Source: Streptomyces xiamenensis (GTDB lineage Bacteria > Actinomycetota > Actinomycetes > Streptomycetales > Streptomycetaceae). From it: a stretch of 64,000 nucleotides of DNA. The stretch lies in contig NZ_CP009922.3 of the NCBI RefSeq assembly GCF_000993785.3, positions 1 to 64,000 on the forward strand. The letters are read 5' to 3'. Of this stretch, positions 7,138-16,385 are shown one piece after another. Both the position numbers and the translations under genes were made by a program. The notes under the pieces were generated by a model. That model saw only the letters and a program-made list of their open reading frames with translations. It had not been told where the DNA came from and did not search any database. Position 1 is the stretch's first letter. Every line of letters starts with the position of its first letter.

Positions 7138-10100
7138 TTAGGCGGCCTTTGCGGGGAGGGTGTACTGGTTTTTGAGTTTCATCTGGGTGGCGAGGCGGCC
7201 TTCGGTGAATACGGTTCGCCAGGGGGTGTCGCCGGTGATGTGGAGTTCGTCGGTGCCGCGGAGTCTGACGATGGTGAGGCCGTGTGTGTGGGCGCGGTGG
7301 GCCTTGCGCCACAGGTTCGCGAAGGCCTGGGAGCGGATGATGTGTGTCCAGTCGGGTCGGCGCAGGTCGCGGTTGAAGGTGGATTCGCCGATGGTGGAGA
7401 CGAATTTCGAGTAGATCGCTTTGACGTATTTTTCGGTGATGTCGTCGTTTTCGGTGATGGCTTTTTCGCGGGCGACGGTGAGGATCCGGCGGAACTTCTC
7501 GGCGAGGTTCTCGGTCGCCCCCGAGGTCCAGGCCTGGGTGATGTGGGGGGCGTCGGCGAGGCCGAGCTGGTGGCAGCGGATCAGTAGACGGATGGTGGCG
7601 TCGTCCAGAAGAACGGGGCCGGGCTCGCGGCGGTTGCCGATCGGGTCGGGCAGATGCGCGTGGCCCCAGACGGGGCGCTTGGGCAACAGGTAGATGCCGG
7701 AGCGCTTGGGATCGAAACCGCCGTCGGGCTGGTGCTGCAGGGCCCCGATGGGCAGCCACGCCTTCAGTGCGGAGCAGAACGCGGCGTTGGTGTCCAGGAC
7801 ATCGACATCGATACGGCCTTCGGTGCCGTCCTTGAGCCGGTCCATGAGCGGGCCGTTCTCCCACTTGTGGCGGCCTTCCCAGACGTCGTCCGCTCCGGTC
7901 TGGGACTTCTTGCTGAGGAACTCCAGGCGTTCGGGGTAGACGGTGTGTTCGTAGTTCCCGCCGACCCGGGTCGCTTCGAACAGGGCCATTCCGTTGGGGA
8001 TCGCCTTGTTCTCCAGGTCCGTGATCGCGGCGTCGGTGTCACCGCCGTGCTCTTCCAGGGCTTTCTCGACAGCCGAGGTGATCATGCCGAGGTAGTGGCC
8101 GTAGTCCCGGCCCGCATACTCCCCACCACCAGACCGACCAGGGCGAGCGGGGCGGGCAGGGCGGGGCGTGGCCTCACGGGCAGTGGACGGCCGGGTCGGG
8201 CGCTGCGAGGGCTGCGGGCGGGCGGACGGCTGATCAGGCGTCACAACGCCCGGGACAGCCTCCGCGCCGGAGCCGGAGTCAGCAGGCTGACCAGGGACCA
8301 CGACAGGAGGCCAAACCGCAGCCGGGCCCGCGCTGGGGGCCGCGCCGGAGGTCGTTTCCGGCGTCGTGGTCGCGGCCTGGGGCGCAGCGCCCGGATCGGG
8401 CTGGCCGGGGGCGGGGACCGGCGGCCATGCCGTGCCGGGCTGGGGCGCAGCAGCAGGAACGGGGCCGGAGTCAGGGCCGGGGACGGGCGGCCACACAACG
8501 ACCGGGCCCGAGGCGGAGGCCGTGCCCGGGGCCGCGCCGAGGGCGGGGATGGGTGGCCACGCCGAGGCCGGGCCTGCGGCGGAGGCCGCGCCGGGCGCGG
8601 TGTGGCCTTCCAGCGCCGGGGCGTTGGTGGTGGCCGTTTCCGGCGTTGTGGTCGTGACCCAGGGCGCAGCGCCCGGGCCGGGCTGGCCGGGGCTGGCAGT
8701 GCCTGCGGAGTTGGGGGTGGCCGAGCCGGTGCCGGCGCCGGTGGCCGGGGTGGGGCGGCGGGCGGGGATGTTGGCGTAGGGGTCGAAGGGGGTGTAGTCG
8801 GTGAGGCGGGCGTGGGCGGGGTCGGTGGTGAGGGTGAGGGTGTGCTGGGGGCCGAGGTCGCGTTCGGCGATGGTGAGATGGACCTGGGTGGTGGGGTCGG
8901 CGGGGTGGCGGTGGGTGGGTTGGTGGGGGTGGAGGGTGAGGGTGGTGTCCAGGCCCAGGGAGGCGATCAGGCCGGGCTGGTCGGTGTCCACCACGGCCAG
9001 AACCGGGACATGGTGAGTACGGGCCAGGTGAGCCAGAGCCTGAACGGCGTCAGTCAGCCGCGGCCCCGACAGCGGCAGACGCGGGTCATCCGCGGTCTGC
9101 AGGCGGTCAACGACGACGAGGGCGAGGCCAGACGCCCCGGGCGCGCCGGACGGACCGGAGGGACCGGGCCCACTGGGCGCGCCAGACGGGCCGGTGGTCG
9201 TGACGCCGGCGCCTTCGGGGACGGGCGTCTCTGCAGCCGCGATACCGCCAGTGCCGGCGGGGAAGTCAGGGGCGGACGGACCGGAGGCACCGGGCATCCC
9301 TGACGCCGCGGAGCCAGCAGTGCCGGCGGTGCCGGCGGTGCCAGCGGTCTCGCCGGAGAAGTCAGGGCCGGACGCGCCGGACGCGCTGGTGGTCGTGGCG
9401 CCGGCGCTTTCGGGGACGGCTCCAGGGCCGGACCCGCTGGGCGCGCCGGGCATCCCCGCGGCGGCGGTGCCAGCGGTGAGGTCGGGGGTGAGGGGGGCGG
9501 CGGCGAGTTCGGCGGCGGTCTCGGCGATGGCCTGCGGTGTGAGGTCGGTGCCGTCGTCGATGTAGAGGGGGGCGGCGGCGAGTTCGGCGTGGAGAGCGGT
9601 GACGTCGGCTTGTTCGGTGGCAGTGAGGCGGCCGGCGCGCAGGCGGCGGTAATCGAGGGGCAGGTGGGACGCGAGGATCCGGGCCGTGACATCGCCGCGG
9701 GTCAGGCCCGAAGCCGCGTACAGGACGGGCAGGCCGTGTTCGAGAGCGGTCGTGCGGGCCGCGGCGATCGGCAGGAGACTCGCTCCGGTACCGGGAGCAG
9801 CGGCGGTGAGGTAGAAACGGCCGGGCTGCAGGCCCCCGAGGACGTCGTCGAGGGTGCGGATACCGGTGGGCAGACCAACGGCGGCGGGGGTGCCGGGGTC
9901 GGCGGCCGTGCCGGGGTCGTGGTCGGTGGTGGTGGGGTTGGGGGTCAGGACCGTGGTGAGAGCCTCACCGAACCGGACAAGACGACGGCGGGCCCGTGGA
10001 ACAGGCGGCTGATCGGGCCCAGGCGCAGCAGCGGGCGCCGTGGCTGCGGGGGTGGCCGGCTCGCCGGCGGCCGGGGGCTGCGGGGCGGGGGCGGAGCCCT

Positions 10101-10190
10101 CCCCCGGCCGGGCGGTGCCGGTCGAGACCGCCGTGGTGCCGGCTGGGACGGACTGGGGCGCAGCAGCGGGCGTTGCCCGGTGGGGGCGGT
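7138..10190 (-). CDS. tap: Telomere-associated protein Tap, DnaB-like and Tap C-terminal part
   Basis: This frame has no stop from the junction near 10180 to TAA at 7138; the first ATG (9453) is internal to the protein. From about 9885 it encodes a DnaB/RecA-type ATPase fold: GLPTGIRTLDDVLGGLQPG, then FYLTAAAPGTGASLL at the Walker A site (A where K is expected). YRRLRAGRLTATE and APLYIDDGTDLTPQAI follow, then, after a Gly/Pro/Ser linker, LALVVVDRLQTADD as Walker B. A proline-rich linker follows, then the Tap domain (8120-7141): YAGRDYGHYLGMITSAVE, DVLDTNAAFCSALKAWLPIG, AIYSKFVSTIGESTFNRD, IVRLRGTDELHITGD. Tap recruits Tpg to folded telomeres. The usual Tap (about 740 aa) starts with an HTH domain, which I do not find here. 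The 5' part lies in another frame (see 9945-14420). Confidence 0.8.
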
Positions 10191-13100
10191 CCCGGTGGGA
10201 GCGGCAGTTGCCGCAGTGGCGGGGGCGGGCTCGGGGGCGACGGCCGGGGCGGCCGGGGCGCCGCCGGGAGTGGCCGGCCAGGCGGCGGCCGACGGGGCGG
10301 CGGATGGAGCGGCCTCGGCCGCGGGCTGAGGCGCAGCAGCGGGAGCCGAGGCCGCGGAAGCAGCGGGCGCGGCAGCGGCTGCAGTGGCTGGGTGCGCGGT
10401 AGTCCCGGCGGCGGCCGGCGAGGCGCTGGCCGACTCGCCGCCGGACTGGGCCTGCAGGGCGGGGCCGGAGCCCTCCCCCGGCCGGACGGCGCCGGCCTCG
10501 GTGCCGGGTTGCACGGTGGATGTGCCCGGGGCCGGGAACAGGACACCGGCCGGCGCGTCAACACCGGTGCCGGGTGCTGTGGTTGACGCCGTCGTGTTGG
10601 TGACAGCCGGGTCGGGGCGGCCTTGTGGGGCCGGCCCGCCCGACACCACGGCCGAAGCGGCCGGGGCGGCCGGGGTGTGCAGGGCGGGGTCGGGCTCCTC
10701 CCCCGGGGTGACGGTGCCGGCCGAGATCGCGGTGGTACCGGCTGGGACGGGCTGGGGCGCAGCAGCGGCCGGGGTGGCGGGCTCGGGGGCGGCGCCCGGG
10801 GCCGGGGAGGCGGGCCGGCCAGGCGCAGCAGCGGGGTGCGGGGCCGTCGCCGCGGTGCTGGGAGCGGCCGTGGTGGCCTCGGCGGCAGCCGTTTCCGCAG
10901 TGGCGGTGCCGGGCGCGGGTGCCGTGGCCGCGGTGGCAGGCGCCGGCGCAGCGGCCGGGGCGACGGCCGGCGGGGGCGTTACAACACCATTGGCGGGTGG
11001 AGCTGTTGCCGCCGTGCCGGGGTCGGTGGGGGCTGGCGGGGCGGGGGCGACGGGCGGGGCCGGGGCCGCCGGGGGCGTTACAACACCGTTGGTGGGTGGG
11101 GCTGTTGCCGCCGTGGTTCCGGTGCCGGGAGCAACCGCAGCGGCGGGGGCGGGGGCCTGGTGGAGGGGTGCGGTGGGGGCCGGGAGGGGGGTGCCGTCAG
11201 GGGAGGCGGGCAGCAGCACGGCCAGGGGGGTGGTGTGGCGGCGCAGGACCTGGGGGTGGCCGGTGGCCGCCGCCTGGATGAGATCACCGAGCTTCTTACG
11301 GGCATCCGCGGTCCCGTGTGTCGTAGCGGTGGTCAGGTCCCAGCCCAACGCCCCCGCCATAGCGGGAGCGGTCAGCACAGCGTGGTGGGAACCACGGGAC
11401 AGCGGAGTCGACGTACCGGCACCGGCAGCACGGATCAACTGCGGAAGAGTGCTGCGGGCATGATGCAACGTCGCCGGGGTGGGGGCCAGGACCACAGGCG
11501 GAGCCGGCGGCAGCGGACCGAACGCAGCCATCGACGGTTCACCCGCAGGCGCTGCCTGCGGGGGGCCGGCAGGGGCGGTGCCGGGCGCGGGAGTGTCGCC
11601 CTGGGCGGCCGGAACCGGCGCGGACACGGCTGCGGGCGCGGCGCCGGGCACGGAGACATCGGGCGCAGCCGTGACAGCCGCTCCCCCACCCACCGGAGCG
11701 GGCACCGCGACAGGCACGGGGTTCACCGAGTGGGGAGCAGCCGGGTGTTCACCGGACGCGGACGCGGACGCGGACGCCGGTTCAGCTACCGGCCCCGGAG
11801 CCGGCATGGCGGTAGGGCCGGGCGCGGAGACAGCCAGCGCCGCCGTGACAGCCGGTCCCGTACCCGCCGCAGCGGGCACTGGGGCGGGGGCGTTGTCCTG
11901 GACGGCAGGAACCGGCCCCGGAACGGAGGCAGGCGCAGCGGCGGTGTCCGGCGCGGAGGCGGAGACCGGGCCGGAATCATCAGACGCGGACGCGGCGATG
12001 GTAGGGCCGGGGGCGGCAAGGCCGGCGCCGGGCGCGGAGACGGCGGGCGCAGACGTGACAACCGGCTCCCCCGCCATGGCAGGGGCAGGCGCCGGTGCGG
12101 GCGCTGGGTCCGGGCCGCCGGGCGCAGCAGCGGGGTCCGGGCCGCCGGGTGCGGGGGTAAGGCGGTAGCGGCTGGCCGCGGAGTTGAGGCTCGCCAGCCT
12201 GCGGCGCTGAAGGACCGCTTCGAGGTGGTCATCGCCCGCCAGGACCACAGGAGAACGCTCCCGCCCCGCCCCTGCCCACAGGCCGTAGAGGGTCTGGAGT
12301 GCGGTGGTGGACAGATAGTGGGCGTCGGGCACGATCAACAGCCGAGGGGAACGAGCGAGGCGGTCGGTGACCGCTTCCAGCACAGCGGACACCTCGCTCG
12401 GCTGGGGCTGGTGACGCTCAAGGCCAAGAGCGGTGAACAGAGCCCGGATCAGACCGGCTTCATTGGTACGCGGGCGGGGACGGACCCACACCGCGCTCAA
12501 CGACAACCCGGCCTGGGTGACCGCCTCCGCAACCATCCCAGCAGCGGAAACGGAAGCAGAAGCGGTGACCACAGCAGAGGCAGAGACGGAGGCGGTGGCG
12601 GGGCCGGTCACACACAACAGCCCCCGGCCCTCGACCACCACACGCAAACACCCCACCAAACCACCCACCCCAGACCCAGACCCGGACGCGGGCGCGGGCG
12701 CGGGCCCGGACCCAGGCCCGGGCCGGGAGGATGAGCCCGCCGGGACAGCCGACTGCCGTACCGGCACAACACCCGGCGCAGCAGCAGGACCAGGCCCAGC
12801 ACCCCACGCAGCAGCAGGGCCAGACGCGGAAGCCCGCACAACGTCCGGGCCGGAGCCGGAGCCGGAGCCCGGGCCGGAGCCCGGGCCGGAGCCCGGGCCG
12901 GAGCCGGGCACAGCGGACGGAGCGGGAACGGGAGCAGCAGGCGCCGGGCCGGGGAGCCCAGCGGCTCGCACGGCGTCAGGGCCAGGGCCGGGGCCGGGCT
13001 CCGGGGTTGGTACGGCCGCATCGGAGCCGGAGCCAGAGACCGCGCCCACCGAAGCAGGCCCCGAACCGGCGCCGGGCACGAAGGCGGGCCAGGAGGCACC

Positions 13101-14420
13101 CCGGGAGGACGCAGCAGCAGCGGTGTCCAGGCCGGGAGCAGCGGCGGCGGTGTCCAGGCCGTGGACAAGCGCAGCAGGGGTGTCAGGGTCCACCGGGAGC
13201 GTGTCGGCGCCGGGCGCAGCGGCCCGAGCGTCGGGACCGGAGCCCGAGACCGAGCCGATGTCCAGGCCGGCGGCGGGAGCAGCGGGAGCAGCAGGAGCGT
13301 CGACCGGGTGCCGGGTGACATGGTGGTGCAGGCCCGCTAGATCCTGGCGCTGGAGGAGACCATCGAGGGTGGTGTCGCCGGCCAGCACCAGCGGGAACGG
13401 CTTCGGCTCCCACAACCGGTGCAGCAGCTGGAGCGCGGCGGGGCGCAGTCCGGGGCTGGTGGTCGCGATGACCAGGCGGGGGGCGTGCTGCAGTTCAGCG
13501 ACGATGAGGTCCTCGGCCTCGCCCAGACGTGACGGCAGGCTCTGGCGCCGGCCGAGACCAAGCTGGGTGAACAGGGAACGGATCAGGGAGGAGCGGTCGT
13601 CGCCGCTCACCTGCACCACCGGCAAACGAAAGTCGAGGTCTGGGAGCGCGAGGCATTGAGCGAGAGCCGTCTGCGCGGTCTTCATGCGCGCGCTGGTGAC
13701 CACCAGGATCATCCCGGGGTCCTCGACAGTTCCGCGCAGGAACTCGGCCAGACCGGTAGCCGGGGCCGGGGTCGTGCTCGCCGGGACAGGCTCCGGGCCG
13801 ACAGCGTCCGCAGCAGCAAGCAGAGCGGAGCCGGCGGTGGCCGGGGCGGAGCCGACGCCGGTGTCGGGCGCGGGGATTGGCGCGGCGTGTGTGTGGGTGT
13901 CCCGGCCGGCGGCCAGGAGGGCGGGAGCCTGGACGGCCTCGCCTTCCGTGGTGGTGGTGGCCAGTGCGGGCCGCAGGTAGTCCTCGACCACCCGCTGGAG
14001 GGCCGCGTACGCCCGGTCGGCACGGGCACTACCCGGCCCGCCGAACGCCGGCCGTTCGGTGGTCAGGAGCACGAGCCAGTGTTTCCCCGAGACCCGACCC
14101 CGGGCCGCAGCCGCCAACGCAGACTTCAACGACCGTCCGGCCGTGGTAGCCAGATGACCACGCGGCGGATTCACCAACTCATGCGCCGGCACCATCAGAT
14201 TCTGACGCAACGGGAGCGGAACCACCCCCCACAGCAGGTCCTCCGGCCCGGGAAGAACCAGGCCCCCAGCCACCCCCGGCCCCGGCCCGGACGAAGTGCC
14301 GGGAACGGAGCCCTCACCGCGTTCCCCCGCAGAAACACCACCACCCGCACCACTGCGCGTACGGCCGTTACCCGTAGAGCCGCCAGCAGAAGCACGGGAG
14401 GAGCGCGAACGAGAAGACAC
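9945..14420 (-). CDS. N-terminal part of the extended Tap: two TniB-like folds, Phd-like repeats, Pro/Ala linkers
   Basis: Start chosen at GTG 14420 because GGAG lies 6 nt upstream; the frame is open from 14471. Protein-like composition holds to about 10190; after that only the tap frame is natural, so a -1 shift near 10165-10190 probably joins both parts. Residues about 230-370 (VTSARMKTAQTALAQ, ... APRLVIATTSPGLRPAALQL, FPLVLAGDTTLDGLLQR) and about 590-755 (LLIVPDAHYLSTTALQTLYG, PVVLAGDDHLEAVLQRR) are TniB/ExeA-like AAA folds, both without Walker A. Residues about 985-1080 hold two Phd/YefM-like units (ARSTLPQLIRAAGAGT; ARKKLGDLIQAAATG followed by HTTPLAVLLPAS). The rest is Ala/Pro/Gly repeat with recurring PAGTTA and PGEGS units. 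It lies directly upstream of tap. Confidence 0.65.
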   Translation of the reverse strand: MSSRSRSSRASAGGSTGNGRTRSGAGGGVSAGERGEGSVPGTSSGPGPGVAGGLVLPGPEDLLWGVVPLPLRQNLMVPAHELVNPPRGHLATTAGRSLKSALAAAARGRVSGKHWLVLLTTERPAFGGPGSARADRAYAALQRVVEDYLRPALATTTTEGEAVQAPALLAAGRDTHTHAAPIPAPDTGVGSAPATAGSALLAAADAVGPEPVPASTTPAPATGLAEFLRGTVEDPGMILVVTSARMKTAQTALAQCLALPDLDFRLPVVQVSGDDRSSLIRSLFTQLGLGRRQSLPSRLGEAEDLIVAELQHAPRLVIATTSPGLRPAALQLLHRLWEPKPFPLVLAGDTTLDGLLQRQDLAGLHHHVTRHPVDAPAAPAAPAAGLDIGSVSGSGPDARAAAPGADTLPVDPDTPAALVHGLDTAAAAPGLDTAAAASSRGASWPAFVPGAGSGPASVGAVSGSGSDAAVPTPEPGPGPGPDAVRAAGLPGPAPAAPVPAPSAVPGSGPGSGPGSGPGSGSGSGPDVVRASASGPAAAWGAGPGPAAAPGVVPVRQSAVPAGSSSRPGPGSGPAPAPASGSGSGVGGLVGCLRVVVEGRGLLCVTGPATASVSASAVVTASASVSAAGMVAEAVTQAGLSLSAVWVRPRPRTNEAGLIRALFTALGLERHQPQPSEVSAVLEAVTDRLARSPRLLIVPDAHYLSTTALQTLYGLWAGAGRERSPVVLAGDDHLEAVLQRRRLASLNSAASRYRLTPAPGGPDPAAAPGGPDPAPAPAPAPAMAGEPVVTSAPAVSAPGAGLAAPGPTIAASASDDSGPVSASAPDTAAAPASVPGPVPAVQDNAPAPVPAAAGTGPAVTAALAVSAPGPTAMPAPGPVAEPASASASASGEHPAAPHSVNPVPVAVPAPVGGGAAVTAAPDVSVPGAAPAAVSAPVPAAQGDTPAPGTAPAGPPQAAPAGEPSMAAFGPLPPAPPVVLAPTPATLHHARSTLPQLIRAAGAGTSTPLSRGSHHAVLTAPAMAGALGWDLTTATTHGTADARKKLGDLIQAAATGHPQVLRRHTTPLAVLLPASPDGTPLPAPTAPLHQAPAPAAAVAPGTGTTAATAPPTNGVVTPPAAPAPPVAPAPPAPTDPGTAATAPPANGVVTPPPAVAPAAAPAPATAATAPAPGTATAETAAAEATTAAPSTAATAPHPAAAPGRPASPAPGAAPEPATPAAAAPQPVPAGTTAISAGTVTPGEEPDPALHTPAAPAASAVVSGGPAPQGRPDPAVTNTTASTTAPGTGVDAPAGVLFPAPGTSTVQPGTEAGAVRPGEGSGPALQAQSGGESASASPAAAGTTAHPATAAAAAPAASAASAPAAAPQPAAEAAPSAAPSAAAWPATPGGAPAAPAVAPEPAPATAATAAPTGTAPTGQRPLLRPSPSQPAPRRSRPAPPGRGRAPPPPRSPRPPASRPPPQPRRPLLRLGPISRLFHGPAVVLSGSVRLSPRS

Positions 14421-15215
14421 CAGACACTCCAGAAAGCCAGAGAAGGACAACGGACCACCCGCAAAGGCCAAGGCAGAGGCCGAGAGGGCTGGAGCAGACC
14501 GAACACCCCCGCCGGGAACGGGAACCCGCGCCCGGGGCAGTTACCCGGCCCGTTGAAAGCACAACCCAGGCACCAGCCCGCACACGGCGAACTGGACAGG
14601 GCAACGACCTACCCTCACCCGCAGAAAGTGTAACGCGGGGGTCAGTCTAGCCACAGCAGCACACGCCACACATCGCAAGGTTGTAACGAGGAAGAGTGAA
14701 ACTGGAACAGACAACCGCCAGCAACGGCAGACAGACAGAGCCGGGACAGCGCGGCCGGACGGCCGGGCCTACCAGCACGGAGGGACGCCGGGCCCGGAGT
14801 TAGCCGCCGTGCCGGGACCTGACAGCCGAACGGGGCGCAGAAGCCACACCCGACAGGGGCCCGCCCGCCGATGCGTCTGAACTCCTCACAGTCCCGGCCC
14901 TCCCTACTGCGCCGGTGACCTCCGCACGCTGTGCACCGGCGTGAGCGATGACGCGCCTTGCCCTATCACCGGCGGTATGGCTTCGGGGTCAGCTCCAAGG
15001 ACTCGGCATAGAGCTGTCAACACTGCGACGCGAGTTCATTCTTCATAACGAATCTCCGTAGCAGTCGACCCTCCTCATGCGAGGCGGTTTCCGCAGCTCA
15101 TCGGGGTTGGCGACCGTATCTCTGCGGTCGGTGGGTATCGCGAGCGACTGCCATCATTTCCGCCATCGCAGAGAGCTCTGTCGTGGTCACTTGATGATGT
15201 GAGATGGAGAGCCAG
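14421..15215. other. Intergenic region between divergent tap and PIWI-RE operons
   Basis: About 0.8 kb without a convincing gene. It must hold the promoter for the minus-strand tap-tpg operon and that for the plus-strand PIWI-RE operon. GTAAC-containing words occur at about 14629 and 14681. No origin-like iteron array or clear sigma-70 hexamer pair stands out. Confidence 0.5.
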
Positions 15216-16385
15216 ATGACGCTGTCGTCTGACGTGGCGCAGTATCACCGCCGTGTGTTGATCAGTGCCGCGGTGCGCGCGGCTTACGCGCACACTCGCC
15301 GGTACGAGGAACCGGCCGCCCGCCGGGAGGTCGCCCGCATGACCGGGGTGGTGATGTCGGTTTGTGGGCCCGGCCGGGGCCCCGATACCCCGATGACCCT
15401 GATCGAGGCGCTGCACCAGCCGCTCGCGCACATCGCCCCGGAACTGTTCGCGGACAGCGGGACGGGCGGTCTGACCGTTCTCGACGACGGCGAGCTGACC
15501 GATGACGTGTACGCGGACGGCTGCGAGGACATCGCCGATCTGCTCAGCGGGGGCGTGGATCCGGCCCGCCACTGGCTGCCCACATGGGCCTGGATGCACG
15601 CAGAGGTCGTGGAGCAGGAGGCATTCCGGACGATCAACGAGGGTGCCAATGAGGCGGAGTACACCGCGCATCGGTACTTCGTTGTGAAGCACCCTGCCGG
15701 CAGCGAACGGCAGCTGGCTGAGCTGTTCGGCAAGGCGGTCGGCATGCGCAAGACGGTGCGCTACCTGCCGATCCCGGCCGACCAGGTGTTCCGGGGGAAG
15801 TTCTGGTGGCCGTGTCCGGTGTGCCGGTGGCCCATGCACGTCGAGGGGACGGAGGTGCGGTGCCGGTTCCCACTGCACAACGCCGCGTACTTCGTGCGCG
15901 CCGACTCCGGCAAAGGGCGCCCCCTGCTCCAGCCGCGGGACGGAAGCGTGCCACGTCAGCCTGCGGCCCGCCCGTTCCTGAGTGAGGGACCACAGCGCAG
16001 CGTGTGTGTGGAGACTGCGGTGTGGCGGCACATCGTCATCTCCGGAGTGTCCGAGATCTATCTGTTCGAGCGCATGGAGTCCTTGAAGAAGCGGGGGGTC
16101 GAGGTCGAGCTGTATCCGGGCAAGGACCGCTATGACCTGCTGATCCGTGTTCCGGCCACGGGCTGGGAGATGCGGATCGACGTGAAGGACTACGGATCCG
16201 CGGTGTCCCTGGCCGACAAGCTGCGCCGAAAGCCACCCGCTGCTCGGACCATCGTGATCCCCGACTACCGGGGCGAGGCCCAGCGGGGTGAACTTGAGGA
16301 GTTGCTGCCGAACCTTGAGGTTCTGCGGGTGAGTGACGTCCGCGATGCGGTCAAGAAGCAGTTGCGGAAGGCGGCGCGCCGATGA
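15216..16385 (+). CDS. PIWI-RE system REase-fold nuclease
   Basis: 389 residues. ATG 15216 is preferred because GGAGA precedes it at good spacing; ATG 15204 is in frame. The middle has a Zn-ribbon-like CPVC...C region (FWWPCPVCRWPMHVEGTEVR, then CRF). The C-terminal third is a restriction-endonuclease fold: helix with ERMESLKKRG, DRYDLLIRV, then EMRIDVKDY, that is a D...(D/E)xK site with DVK as the metal-binding pair. This arrangement matches the REase that co-occurs with pPIWI_RE proteins (Burroughs, Iyer and Aravind 2013). The stop overlaps the next start (ATGA), implying translational coupling. Predicted role: cleaving invader DNA bound by the PIWI and helicase partners. Confidence 0.8.
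   Translation: MTLSSDVAQYHRRVLISAAVRAAYAHTRRYEEPAARREVARMTGVVMSVCGPGRGPDTPMTLIEALHQPLAHIAPELFADSGTGGLTVLDDGELTDDVYADGCEDIADLLSGGVDPARHWLPTWAWMHAEVVEQEAFRTINEGANEAEYTAHRYFVVKHPAGSERQLAELFGKAVGMRKTVRYLPIPADQVFRGKFWWPCPVCRWPMHVEGTEVRCRFPLHNAAYFVRADSGKGRPLLQPRDGSVPRQPAARPFLSEGPQRSVCVETAVWRHIVISGVSEIYLFERMESLKKRGVEVELYPGKDRYDLLIRVPATGWEMRIDVKDYGSAVSLADKLRRKPPAARTIVIPDYRGEAQRGELEELLPNLEVLRVSDVRDAVKKQLRKAARR

Noticed and set aside
10384..13659. Very long plus-strand open frames opposite tap (e.g. 10384-11463, 10623-12734, 12433-13659)
   Set aside because: They are Gly/Arg/Pro-rich shadows of the minus-strand Ala/Pro repeats. High GC removes stops. No ribosome sites and no domain patterns.
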